Shown in pieces: positions 7,907-14,100 of a stretch of DNA of 21,156 nt. The stretch comes from an uncultured Chitinophagaceae bacterium. Its GTDB lineage: Bacteria; Bacteroidota; Bacteroidia; Chitinophagales; Chitinophagaceae. Below the pieces are notes generated by a model. That model had not been told where the DNA came from. It did not search any database and saw nothing but the letters and a program-made list of their open reading frames with translations. Where the stretch lies: positions 1 to 21,156 of the forward strand of contig CAKSVK010000048.1 of NCBI GenBank assembly GCA_934502905.1, in the 5' to 3' direction. The translations under genes were made by a program, and so were the position numbers. Position 1 is the first letter of the stretch. Each line of letters opens with the position of its first letter.

Positions 7907-8518
7907 ATGAAATTAAGCAAAGAAATAGAGGAAGAATTGAGAGAATTGGAAGCCTGGACCTTGCTTAAAGCAGAGCGTCGTGGTTGCTTTTCCATACCAG
8001 AAGGCTATTTCGACCAGTTATCCCATGCTATTTTCGCAAAGCTGCGCGCAGATGAAACGGCAGAAGATGCCCATTCCCTGCTGAAAAGCATCGGAAAAAA
8101 AAATCCGTTTGAAGTGCCGGCCGGCTACTTTGAGAATTTAGCAGAGCAGGTGACCCAAAATGCAACCCGGCACGCTCCTGCAAAGGTCATTCCGCTCCAT
8201 ACAGCTTCCAAAAACCGGTTCAGAACGTATATGGCTGCTGCCGGTGTGGCCGCCATACTGGGCATCGGTGCGCTGCTTTTCTGGCAGGCAGGAGGTTCAG
8301 CTCCTGTTGGTGCACAGGACATGGTTTCACTGGAAAATGTACCGGATGAAACCCTTTCAGGGTATTTATCGGATATGGATGATGCAACCGATTTAAATGA
8401 TAACCCGGACTTATTGTTCCTTAGTTATTCTTCCGGTGCAGAAGGATCAAATCTCGAAACGCTGTTACACGAGATCCCGGAGGAAGATTTAATAGGTTTT
8501 ACCAGTGATTTTCTATAG
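7907..8518 (+). CDS. Putative anti-sigma factor, single-pass membrane protein
   Basis: This 203-residue protein has one membrane segment (about 107-126, AAAGVAAILGIGALLFW). The N-terminal part should be cytoplasmic and carries two copies of a short motif, SIPEGYFDQL (29-38) and EVPAGYFENL (69-78). The acidic outer part also has two related copies, VPDETLSGYLSD (145-156) and IPEEDLIGFTSD (190-201). There is no recognisable zinc-binding ZAS motif. Position directly after an ECF sigma gene, membrane topology and the PxGYF motif, which recurs in Bacteroidota proteins beside sigma genes, argue for an anti-sigma or sigma-modulating role. That role is inference from context. A strong terminator follows 71 bases after its stop. 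Confidence 0.75.
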   Translation: MKLSKEIEEELRELEAWTLLKAERRGCFSIPEGYFDQLSHAIFAKLRADETAEDAHSLLKSIGKKNPFEVPAGYFENLAEQVTQNATRHAPAKVIPLHTASKNRFRTYMAAAGVAAILGIGALLFWQAGGSAPVGAQDMVSLENVPDETLSGYLSDMDDATDLNDNPDLLFLSYSSGAEGSNLETLLHEIPEEDLIGFTSDFL

Positions 8519-8589
8519 GGTTTCATTAGTAAGTTGATGATTAGCCGTAATCTGGTAGATATTATTAAAAAATCCTTCAATATGGTTTG

Positions 8590-8617
8590 AACTTTCTTAA
8601 CGAAGAAAGTTTTTTTT
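8590..8617 (+). terminator. Intrinsic terminator of the sigma/anti-sigma unit
   Basis: AACTTTCTT (8590-8598) and AAGAAAGTT (8603-8611) form a perfect 9-bp stem with an AACG tetraloop, followed directly by an unbroken T run through 8617. It closes the run that begins at rfbA. It also sits only 21 bases before the GTG of the next gene. Confidence 0.8.
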
Positions 8618-8638
8618 AAAAAATTAATAATTTTTTTT

Positions 8639-9016
8639 GTGAAAAAAGCTTTTTTACTTTTTCTATTCATTACATTTGTGTCCGTTAAAACGGAGGCACA
8701 AACGCCTGGTGAAAGAATGAGATCTCTTGAAATTGGTTACCTTACCAAAGAGCTCAGGCTAACCCCGGAAGAAGCAGAAAAATTTTGGCCCGTTTACAAT
8801 AAATATAAGCAGGAATACAGGGCGTTGCCAAACACCGATGACGAATTGGAAAGGCAACAACAAGTTCTTAACATAAGAAAAAAGTATAAAAAGAATTTTA
8901 CTGAAATTCTGGATGAAAAGCGGGCTCAGACCGTGTATGACGCGGAAGACAAGCTAAAGACAATGGTGAGAAAGGAATTGGAAAACAGAAGAAACAGACA
9001 AAAATTCAGAGAATAA
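8639..9016 (+). CDS. Small secreted helical protein of the ECF 'sensor' type
   Basis: This 125-residue protein has an N-terminal signal peptide cut after SVKTEA (about residue 20), then an all-helical, highly charged mature domain. The block LRLTPEEAEKFWPVYNKY (39-56) recurs in small Bacteroidota periplasmic proteins often annotated as sensors of ECF sigma factors, distantly like the Spy/CpxP LTxxQ helical fold. The start is GTG: no ATG lies upstream in frame before a TGA at 8588, and GTG gives an intact signal peptide. It follows the sigma/anti-sigma pair, suggesting a periplasmic arm of the same module, although a terminator separates them. A second terminator closes it. Function is inferred. 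Confidence 0.75.
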   Translation: MKKAFLLFLFITFVSVKTEAQTPGERMRSLEIGYLTKELRLTPEEAEKFWPVYNKYKQEYRALPNTDDELERQQQVLNIRKKYKKNFTEILDEKRAQTVYDAEDKLKTMVRKELENRRNRQKFRE

Positions 9017-9085
9017 TAAATGATTTTTTTAGTTTTTAAGATATTTTACCTAATTTTAAATTGGTGTTTTTCATAGGTTAGCAAC

Positions 9086-9118
9086 GGCTGGCTCTTTCTA
9101 GAGCTGGCCTTATTTTTT
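9086..9118 (+). terminator. Intrinsic terminator after the small secreted protein gene
   Basis: GGCTGGCTCT (9086-9095) pairs with AGAGCTGGCC (9100-9109). This 10-bp stem has two G-U wobbles and a TTCT loop. A T-rich tract follows (9110-9118). The stop codon lies 69 bases upstream. Confidence 0.75.
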
Positions 9119-9360
9119 GCCCATCCCCCCTCATTATTCCTATTTTAATGGCTTCCTGCAGTATGTTCCTTCTGTTTGCCGGCTTTCCGGCAGGTTATTA
9201 TCATGTTTAAGCGGGCTGCTATTTATGACAGGCCGGAGTCTTCCCCGCATAAATATCGATGATACAGCCATTTAGGGAAGTAATTATATTAATCTGTTAC
9301 GGATACAGAATCGGTATAATTGTTTAACTTTAAGTATTGCATTGCCTTAAAACATTCCAT
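9119..9360. other. Gene-free stretch before the two-repeat secreted protein
   Basis: No coding region is seen. A short perfect hairpin, TGCCGG (9177-9182) with CCGGCA (9187-9192), has no T tract. TAACTTTA at 9325-9332 matches the Bacteroidota -7 element at all but the last base and lies 28 bases before the next start codon, so it is a fair candidate promoter, without a clear -33 element. Confidence 0.35.
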
Positions 9361-10083
9361 ATGAAGTTTTTATCCGTAAAGATTCTGCTTGCGTTGGTAT
9401 TGCTGTCGGGTTTTATTCCCGGGACCCCCAAAAATGCCGACAGCCCTTTGGATGGAGCCTGGAAAATATCAACAGGAACCACAGAACAGCTGTTACTGAT
9501 TGCCGGTAATTATTGCATGCTTACAGAGTACGATAAAACCAACAAAAAATTCATCAGCTCCCTGGGCGGGCCATTCTCTATTAATAACGGGCAGATTTCC
9601 TTCAAAATGCATTTTAACAGCGCGGACAAAAATGACGTGGGAAACACCTACACCGGCACTTATAGTATAACAGGTAATAAGCTTTCCACTTCAATAGACG
9701 GTGATAACCAGACCTGGACAAGACAGGATGATGGAAAGAGCGAATTGGCCGGTAACTGGAGGATCACCAAACGAAAAGTGGATAATGACATGACAGAGAT
9801 CCCCTTAAGGGCACGCAGAACGCTGAAGCTTCTTACAGGAAAATATTTTCAGTGGGCCGCCATCAACATTGAAACAGGAGAATTTTCGGGTACAGGCGGT
9901 GGTAGCTACACTTTTAAAAACGGAAAATATACCGAACACATTGAATTTTTCTCGCGTGACAACTCGAGGGTGGGTGCATCGCTGAGCTTTGACGGCAAAG
10001 TGGAGAACAACGACTGGATCCATTCGGGATTAAGCTCGCAGGGAGCACCTATCTATGAGATATGGTCGAAGTTTAAAGAATAA
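9361..10083 (+). CDS. Secreted protein with two tandem beta-rich repeats
   Basis: This 240-residue protein has a signal peptide (about 1-24, cut near IPGTPK) and two related halves of about 95-110 residues. Half one (30-122) opens LDGAWKI and closes QTWTRQ. Half two (129-238) opens LAGNWRI and closes EIWSKF. GGPFSINNGQI in the first lines up with GGSYTFKNGKY in the second. The alternating strands suggest a small lipocalin-like barrel in each half. ATG 9361 is preferred to an upstream TTG at 9337 because it starts the signal peptide directly. It stands alone between a terminator upstream and the hairpin at 10100-10124 downstream. I do not recognise a named family, and the substrate, if any, is unknown. 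Confidence 0.7.
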   Translation: MKFLSVKILLALVLLSGFIPGTPKNADSPLDGAWKISTGTTEQLLLIAGNYCMLTEYDKTNKKFISSLGGPFSINNGQISFKMHFNSADKNDVGNTYTGTYSITGNKLSTSIDGDNQTWTRQDDGKSELAGNWRITKRKVDNDMTEIPLRARRTLKLLTGKYFQWAAINIETGEFSGTGGGSYTFKNGKYTEHIEFFSRDNSRVGASLSFDGKVENNDWIHSGLSSQGAPIYEIWSKFKE

Positions 10084-10099
10084 TATCATCAGACTGAAA

Positions 10100-10124
10100 A
10101 TAGCAATAACCAAGTTATTGCTAT
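10100..10124 (+). promoter_or_regulatory. Perfect 11-bp inverted repeat overlapping the accD promoter
   Basis: The arms at 10100-10110 (ATAGCAATAAC) and 10114-10124 (GTTATTGCTAT) are exact complements around a CAA loop. The right arm covers the first bases of the -7 element at 10122-10129. The repeat may be an operator for a dimeric repressor, or the terminator of the preceding gene, 17 bases after its stop, although the bases that follow are not a clean T run. Confidence 0.55.
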
Positions 10125-10129
10125 ATTTG
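10122..10129 (+). promoter_or_regulatory. accD: Putative -7 element TATATTTG for accD
   Basis: This is an exact match to TAnnTTTG, 101 bases before the accD start and 29 before a short leader ORF. A -33 TTTG is not seen; the inverted repeat occupies that region, which fits a regulated promoter. Confidence 0.45.
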
Positions 10130-10158
10130 TCCGCTTGTTTTTAAATTTAACTGCTAAA

Positions 10159-10227
10159 ATGAAGTTGACCGTCAGCCACCTGAAACCTTTTCAACAGATG
10201 CTGCGCCGGTCTCCGGATATAAATTAA
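10159..10227 (+). CDS. Possible 22-residue leader peptide before accD
   Basis: This short ORF opens MKLTVSHLKP and closes RRSPDIN. It starts 29 bases after the putative -7 element, and its TAA ends 3 bases before the accD ATG. That spacing would allow translational coupling. It has no detectable domain, signal peptide or run of a single amino acid that would mark a classical attenuator. An ORF this short can arise by chance, so its translation is unproven. Confidence 0.25.
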   Translation: MKLTVSHLKPFQQMLRRSPDIN

Positions 10228-10230
10228 AAA

Positions 10231-11139
10231 ATGCAATACGAAGAAGATTTCGATGCCAACCTGGCCGGAGAGACCGGTAATGCTGAAAGCAAGGACAGGT
10301 GGTTCAAAAGAATGAAAAAGGGCATTTTGACCTCAACCGCCGAAAAGAAAGAAACGCCGGACGGCCTCTGGATAAAATGCCCCGAATGTAAATATACCTG
10401 TACGGTACTGGAGTTAAAGGAGAACGTATACGTATGTCCTAAGTGTACCTATCATCACCGCATCGGCAGCCACGAGTATTTTGATATCCTTTTCGATAAT
10501 CATGAATTTGAAGAATTATTTACCAACGTCCGTTCGGTAGACTTTCTTCATTTTAAAGACCTCAAGCCATATGCCAAACGCCTGGAGGATGCTTATAGTA
10601 AAACCGGCTTAAACGACTCCCTATCGGTTGCTACAGGCACCATGAACAACTATGGAGTGGTGATTTGTTGTATGGATTTTGAGTTTATAGGAGGCTCTCT
10701 GGGTAGTGTAATGGGAGAAAAAATAGCAAAAGCGGTAGATTACTGTATCAAACATGCCCTGCCATTGGTCATCATCAGCAAAAGCGGGGGCGCCAGGATG
10801 ATGGAAAGTGCTTTTTCCCTTATGCAAATGGCAAAGACTTCCGGAAAGCTTACCCAGCTTGCAGATGCAAAGCTTCCTTATATTTCCCTTTGCACCGACC
10901 CAACTTACGGGGGAACAACAGCCTCCTTTGCCATGCTGGGAGATGTCAACATCGCCGAACCGGGCGCTATGATCGGTTTTGCAGGTCCCAGGGTCATTAA
11001 GGAAACGATAAAAAAAGATCTTCCTCCCGGGTTCCAGAGCTCTGAATTCCTTATATCGCACGGGTTCCTGGACACCATTGTAGACCGCCGCGAATTAAAG
11101 AATACCCTTTCATTATTGTTGAAGCTATTCCGCTCCTGA
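10231..11139 (+). CDS. accD: Acetyl-CoA carboxylase carboxyltransferase subunit beta
   Basis: AccD and AccA together move the carboxyl group from carboxybiotin on BCCP to acetyl-CoA, making malonyl-CoA for fatty acid synthesis. The 302-residue protein has the N-terminal zinc ribbon CPEC/CPKC (Cys50, 53, 69, 72) and the crotonase-like carboxyltransferase fold. SKSGGARMMESAFSLMQMAK, DPTYGGTTASFAMLGD and the oxyanion-region GFAGPRVIKET are all present. About 22 acidic residues precede the usual WFKRMKKGILTSTAEKKETP start of the family. No internal start fits better, so the extension is kept with some doubt. accA is not in the window. smpB starts 26 bases after its stop and probably shares the transcript. 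Confidence 0.95.
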   Translation: MQYEEDFDANLAGETGNAESKDRWFKRMKKGILTSTAEKKETPDGLWIKCPECKYTCTVLELKENVYVCPKCTYHHRIGSHEYFDILFDNHEFEELFTNVRSVDFLHFKDLKPYAKRLEDAYSKTGLNDSLSVATGTMNNYGVVICCMDFEFIGGSLGSVMGEKIAKAVDYCIKHALPLVIISKSGGARMMESAFSLMQMAKTSGKLTQLADAKLPYISLCTDPTYGGTTASFAMLGDVNIAEPGAMIGFAGPRVIKETIKKDLPPGFQSSEFLISHGFLDTIVDRRELKNTLSLLLKLFRS

Positions 11140-11165
11140 TAGCTGTCATCTAACTATTGTGTGTT

Positions 11166-11606
11166 ATGGCTAACATCAAAAACAGGTCAGCCTACTTTGA
11201 GTATGCAATCGAGGACAAGTACGAAGCAGGACTGGTGCTTACCGGTACTGAAGTAAAGTCATTACGTGCCGGCAAGGCAAGCTTTAATGACAGCTACTGT
11301 TTTTTCAATAAAGGGGAGCTTTGGATAAAAAGTCTTCACATAGCAGAATACAGCCACGGTACTTATAATAATCATACCCCCCTGCGGGAACGCAAACTGT
11401 TGCTCAACAGGAAAGAGCTGCGGAAAATTGAATCCAGGATCAGGGAAAAAGGATATACGGTGGTTCCCCTTGCTATTTTCTTCAACAACAAAGGTTTCGC
11501 CAAACTTGAAATAGGCCTCGGCAGGGGAAAGAAACTGCACGATAAAAGAGAAAGCATCAAGGCAAGGGACACCAGCCGGGAGATTAAGAGAAAATACGGC
11601 GTCTGA
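11166..11606 (+). CDS. smpB: SsrA-binding protein SmpB
   Basis: SmpB binds tmRNA and brings it to stalled ribosomes for trans-translation. The 146-residue protein shows the family pattern: [32 protein letters not shown] at the start, [62 protein letters not shown], and a basic tail whose last helix enters the decoding centre. ATG 11166 is chosen over an in-frame TTG at 11157 because MANIKNR is the usual start. The ssrA gene itself is not seen in the window. A small palindrome spans the stop codon, but without a T tract it is not called a terminator. Confidence 0.96.
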   Translation: MANIKNRSAYFEYAIEDKYEAGLVLTGTEVKSLRAGKASFNDSYCFFNKGELWIKSLHIAEYSHGTYNNHTPLRERKLLLNRKELRKIESRIREKGYTVVPLAIFFNNKGFAKLEIGLGRGKKLHDKRESIKARDTSREIKRKYGV

Positions 11607-11660
11607 CGCGTAGATTTCACATTAATTTAGCAGCCCTTACAGATATAATCACTTTATTTA

Positions 11661-11697
11661 CAATACTTTTTACAATACTGCGTTACTTTGCAGTATT
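11661..11697 (+). promoter_or_regulatory. Repeat-rich region before the interrupted gene
   Basis: CAATACT occurs at 11661-11667 and again at 11673-11679. AATACTGC (11674-11681) and GCAGTATT (11690-11697) form a perfect 8-bp inverted repeat around GTTACTTT. TTACTTTG inside it is one base off the TAnnTTTG element. This may be the promoter and operator of the downstream gene. Confidence 0.3.
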
Positions 11698-11718
11698 CTA
11701 TTTTGCAATATTGGTACA

Positions 11719-12675
11719 ATGCGTTTATTAATCATAAGCTTAACTATTTTTCTGTTTCATGGAGGCGGACTGATGGCCCAGGGCATCAAAGGAAGCTGGT
11801 TTGGAAGCGCAGATGTTTTGCTGGGCGGCTCTCATAATAACTAGCTTATAGAGCGTGACCTCAAGCAGGAGAATAATGAGATAAAAGGTATAATAAGCTA
11901 TTATTTCAAGCAGACTTACCAAAGCTTTTATGTAAAGGGAAGTTACAATGCTGCCAAAAGAGAGATACTGATAAAGGATGTTCCTATCACCTATTTCAGG
12001 GCGTCTGCCGCTAACGGCGTGGAATGTATCATGGACCTCCGGGCAATTGTTACAGCCTCCCGGGCGGGCACCAATATCAAGGGGGTATTTTCTACCCAGG
12101 GAAAGTATAGGTATACCTGCCCCGATATCGCATTCGACTTTGTATACGGAGAACAGCTGAATACGGATAGCTTATTCGAAAAATTTGAAGCGGCTACCAA
12201 AATATGGCACCCTTCGGAAGAAGATGTGATTGTTGATGATGAAAAAAAATATGTTCCGGATTCTGTAGACCTGAAAGTAAAGGAGCCCTCACAGGAGATG
12301 ATGGAAGCCCAGAAAATACTGGAGCAGTTCCAACGGAGGGAAGAAGTAATCTCCAAGGAAATATTGGTAGAATCCGACTCTTTGCGACTCACATTTTACG
12401 ATAACGGGGTTATAGACGGCGACAGCATTTCTGTATTTTTTAATAAGGAGCCCGTGGCGATCCACCAGGCCCTCACCGAGCGGGGAATAGTATTTTACGT
12501 GGTATTGGACCCCAATAAAGAGTATAGTGAGTTGAGCATGTTCGCAGAAAACCTTGGCACCATAGCGCCGAATACAGCCCTGATGGTGCTGACAGACGGA
12601 AAAAACCGTTATGAAATATTCCTGTCGAGCAGCTTAAGTCAAAATTCTACTATACGGATACGACGAAAGCCTTAG
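11719..12675 (+). pseudogene. Secreted two-domain protein gene broken by an amber codon
   Basis: From ATG 11719 the frame gives a signal peptide (1-20, ending GLMA) and the start of a beta-rich domain (IKGSWFGSADVLL). It hits TAG at codon 42 (11842-11844), then runs open to 12675. Residues on both sides of the TAG read as one domain, and the later part (from about 210) is a second domain with SLRLTFYDNGVIDGDSISVFF, ELSMFAENLGTI and NTALMVLTDGKNRYEIFL. A restart at the next in-frame ATG (12019) would lose the signal peptide and most of the first domain. The gene is therefore most simply a recent nonsense pseudogene, with a base-call error or suppression as alternatives. Intact, it would be 318 residues. 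Its last codons overlap the 3' end of the proline dehydrogenase gene. I do not know a function. Confidence 0.7.
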
Positions 12676-13895
12676 CGCTTTTTCCTTCTTTCTATTTCCT
12701 TTTTGATCAGGGTCAGTTCTCTCCCTGTTTGCCCCGCCACCGAGCTGTTTTCCTGCGCCCTGCGCATGAGGTAAGGTATAACGTCTTTAATAGGACCGAA
12801 GGGAAGGTATTTGCTCACCGTGCAGCCTGCAGAGGCAAGGTTAAAAGTAATATTATCACTCATTCCGTATAACTGGGAAAAGTGCAGGTGGGGATGATTT
12901 AACGCAATCCCCCTTTCGCCCGCCAGCTGTATAGCAAGCAGGTTACTTTCTTCATTATGTGTGGCTACAACAACAGCTATCTGCTCAATATGATCAAGGC
13001 AAAGCTGCAGCGCAGCATTATAATCCCTGTCCGTTGCGGCTTTATCGGGTTGTATGGGAGAAGGGTATTTCATATCCTCCGCCCGTTTTCGCTCCTTTTC
13101 CATATAGGCGCCCCTCACTATTTTTGCTCCCAGGATAAAATCACGCTGTTCTGCCGCCTCAAGCGAATCCTTCAGAAATGCACGCCGGTCATGACGGTAC
13201 AATTGCAGGGTGTTATATACCACGGGCATTGATTTGTTATAACGTTCCATCATCAGTATAGCCAGCACATCTACCGGGTCCTGTATCCAGGTTTCCTCTG
13301 CATCTATCAGCACCCCTACCCTGTTTTCAGCCGCCACCCTGCAGATCTTATCCATCCTGCCCTGCACCCGTTCCCATTCCGTTTTTTCCTCTTCTGTAAG
13401 GGCTTCTACCGACTTTTGATATCTTTTCATCAGGGATCCCTCGTTATCAGCAACAGATTTGTCTATTTTCTCCAATAATCCAAACCTTGAAAAACCGGTG
13501 ACTTTAACGCTCATAAAAGGTATATTCGGCTGGCGGGCCGCATACTCTATTACCTTGATGAATTCAAGCATGCTCCGTTCAAACCCTTCTTCGCCGTCAT
13601 TACCGCCTTCTACGCCATAGTCAAGAATAACAGCTACATTATATTTACTTAACTTTTCAACCACCGGTGCAGTTTCTTCCAGGGTCTCCCCTCCTACAAA
13701 CTGCTCGAAAATGGTATTCCTGATAGTTCCTTTTACCGGTAAGCCCGCTCTGATAGCCCAGGGGGTAAGCGTTGTTCCTAATTTCACTAAAAAGGGGTAT
13801 CCCATGGAAGCGAACAAAAACCTGGCTTTCCGGAGCTCTGTATCACTCTTATAGGCAAATGCGTTTTCAGTGTTCTCAAAAGAAACATTCACCAT
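12672..13895 (-). CDS. Proline dehydrogenase
   Basis: This 407-residue FAD enzyme oxidises proline to pyrroline-5-carboxylate, feeding electrons to the quinone pool. It is the single-function form: no DNA-binding or aldehyde dehydrogenase domain is fused. Barrel motifs seen are SVKVTGF (129-135), LIDAEETW (196-203), VYNTLQLYRHDR (226-237), AKIVRGAYMEKER (257-269), ATHNEES (311-317) and the C-terminal helix YLPFGPIKDVIPYLMRRAQEN (363-383), with Arg378/Arg379 placed to bind the proline carboxylate. The frame stays open to 14036, but ATG 13895 is chosen because a TTTG-N17-TACATTTG promoter lies inside the extension and would put transcription start just upstream. Its stop overlaps the stop of the convergent broken gene by four bases. 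Confidence 0.92.
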   Translation of the reverse strand: MVNVSFENTENAFAYKSDTELRKARFLFASMGYPFLVKLGTTLTPWAIRAGLPVKGTIRNTIFEQFVGGETLEETAPVVEKLSKYNVAVILDYGVEGGNDGEEGFERSMLEFIKVIEYAARQPNIPFMSVKVTGFSRFGLLEKIDKSVADNEGSLMKRYQKSVEALTEEEKTEWERVQGRMDKICRVAAENRVGVLIDAEETWIQDPVDVLAILMMERYNKSMPVVYNTLQLYRHDRRAFLKDSLEAAEQRDFILGAKIVRGAYMEKERKRAEDMKYPSPIQPDKAATDRDYNAALQLCLDHIEQIAVVVATHNEESNLLAIQLAGERGIALNHPHLHFSQLYGMSDNITFNLASAGCTVSKYLPFGPIKDVIPYLMRRAQENSSVAGQTGRELTLIKKEIERRKKR

Positions 13896-13910
13896 AATTG
13901 CATTTTTATC

Positions 13911-13939
13911 CAAATGTAAGGAGGGAAATGTTAGACAAA
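13911..13939 (-). promoter_or_regulatory. Promoter of proline dehydrogenase
   Basis: On the minus strand TTTG (13939-13936) is followed after 17 bases by TACATTTG (13918-13911). Both parts match the Bacteroidota consensus at an accepted spacing. The -7 element ends 16 bases before the start codon, so the 5' leader would be only about 9 bases. Confidence 0.6.
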
Positions 13940-14100
13940 ATAACAAATTATTACCCGCGGTGGTATTTAATAAAATTGCGGCATATGACGGGCTGACAAA
14001 AGTCAATAAAAAACCATATATGTGATTAAAATACAATTTCCTGCCATAGTTTGAAAAATCATTTTATATTGCACGCATTTTTTAAAGGAAAGTTAAGATT

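Noticed and set aside
11597..11612. GCGTC-T-GACGC palindrome at the smpB stop as a terminator
   Set aside because: The loop would be too small and no T tract follows.
11740..11922. Minus-strand 60-codon frame over the amber codon
   Set aside because: It lacks any domain and is opposite an evident, though interrupted, coding frame.
13896..14036. 47-residue N-terminal extension of proline dehydrogenase
   Set aside because: It contains the consensus promoter at 13911-13939, and the shorter start gives the normal family length.
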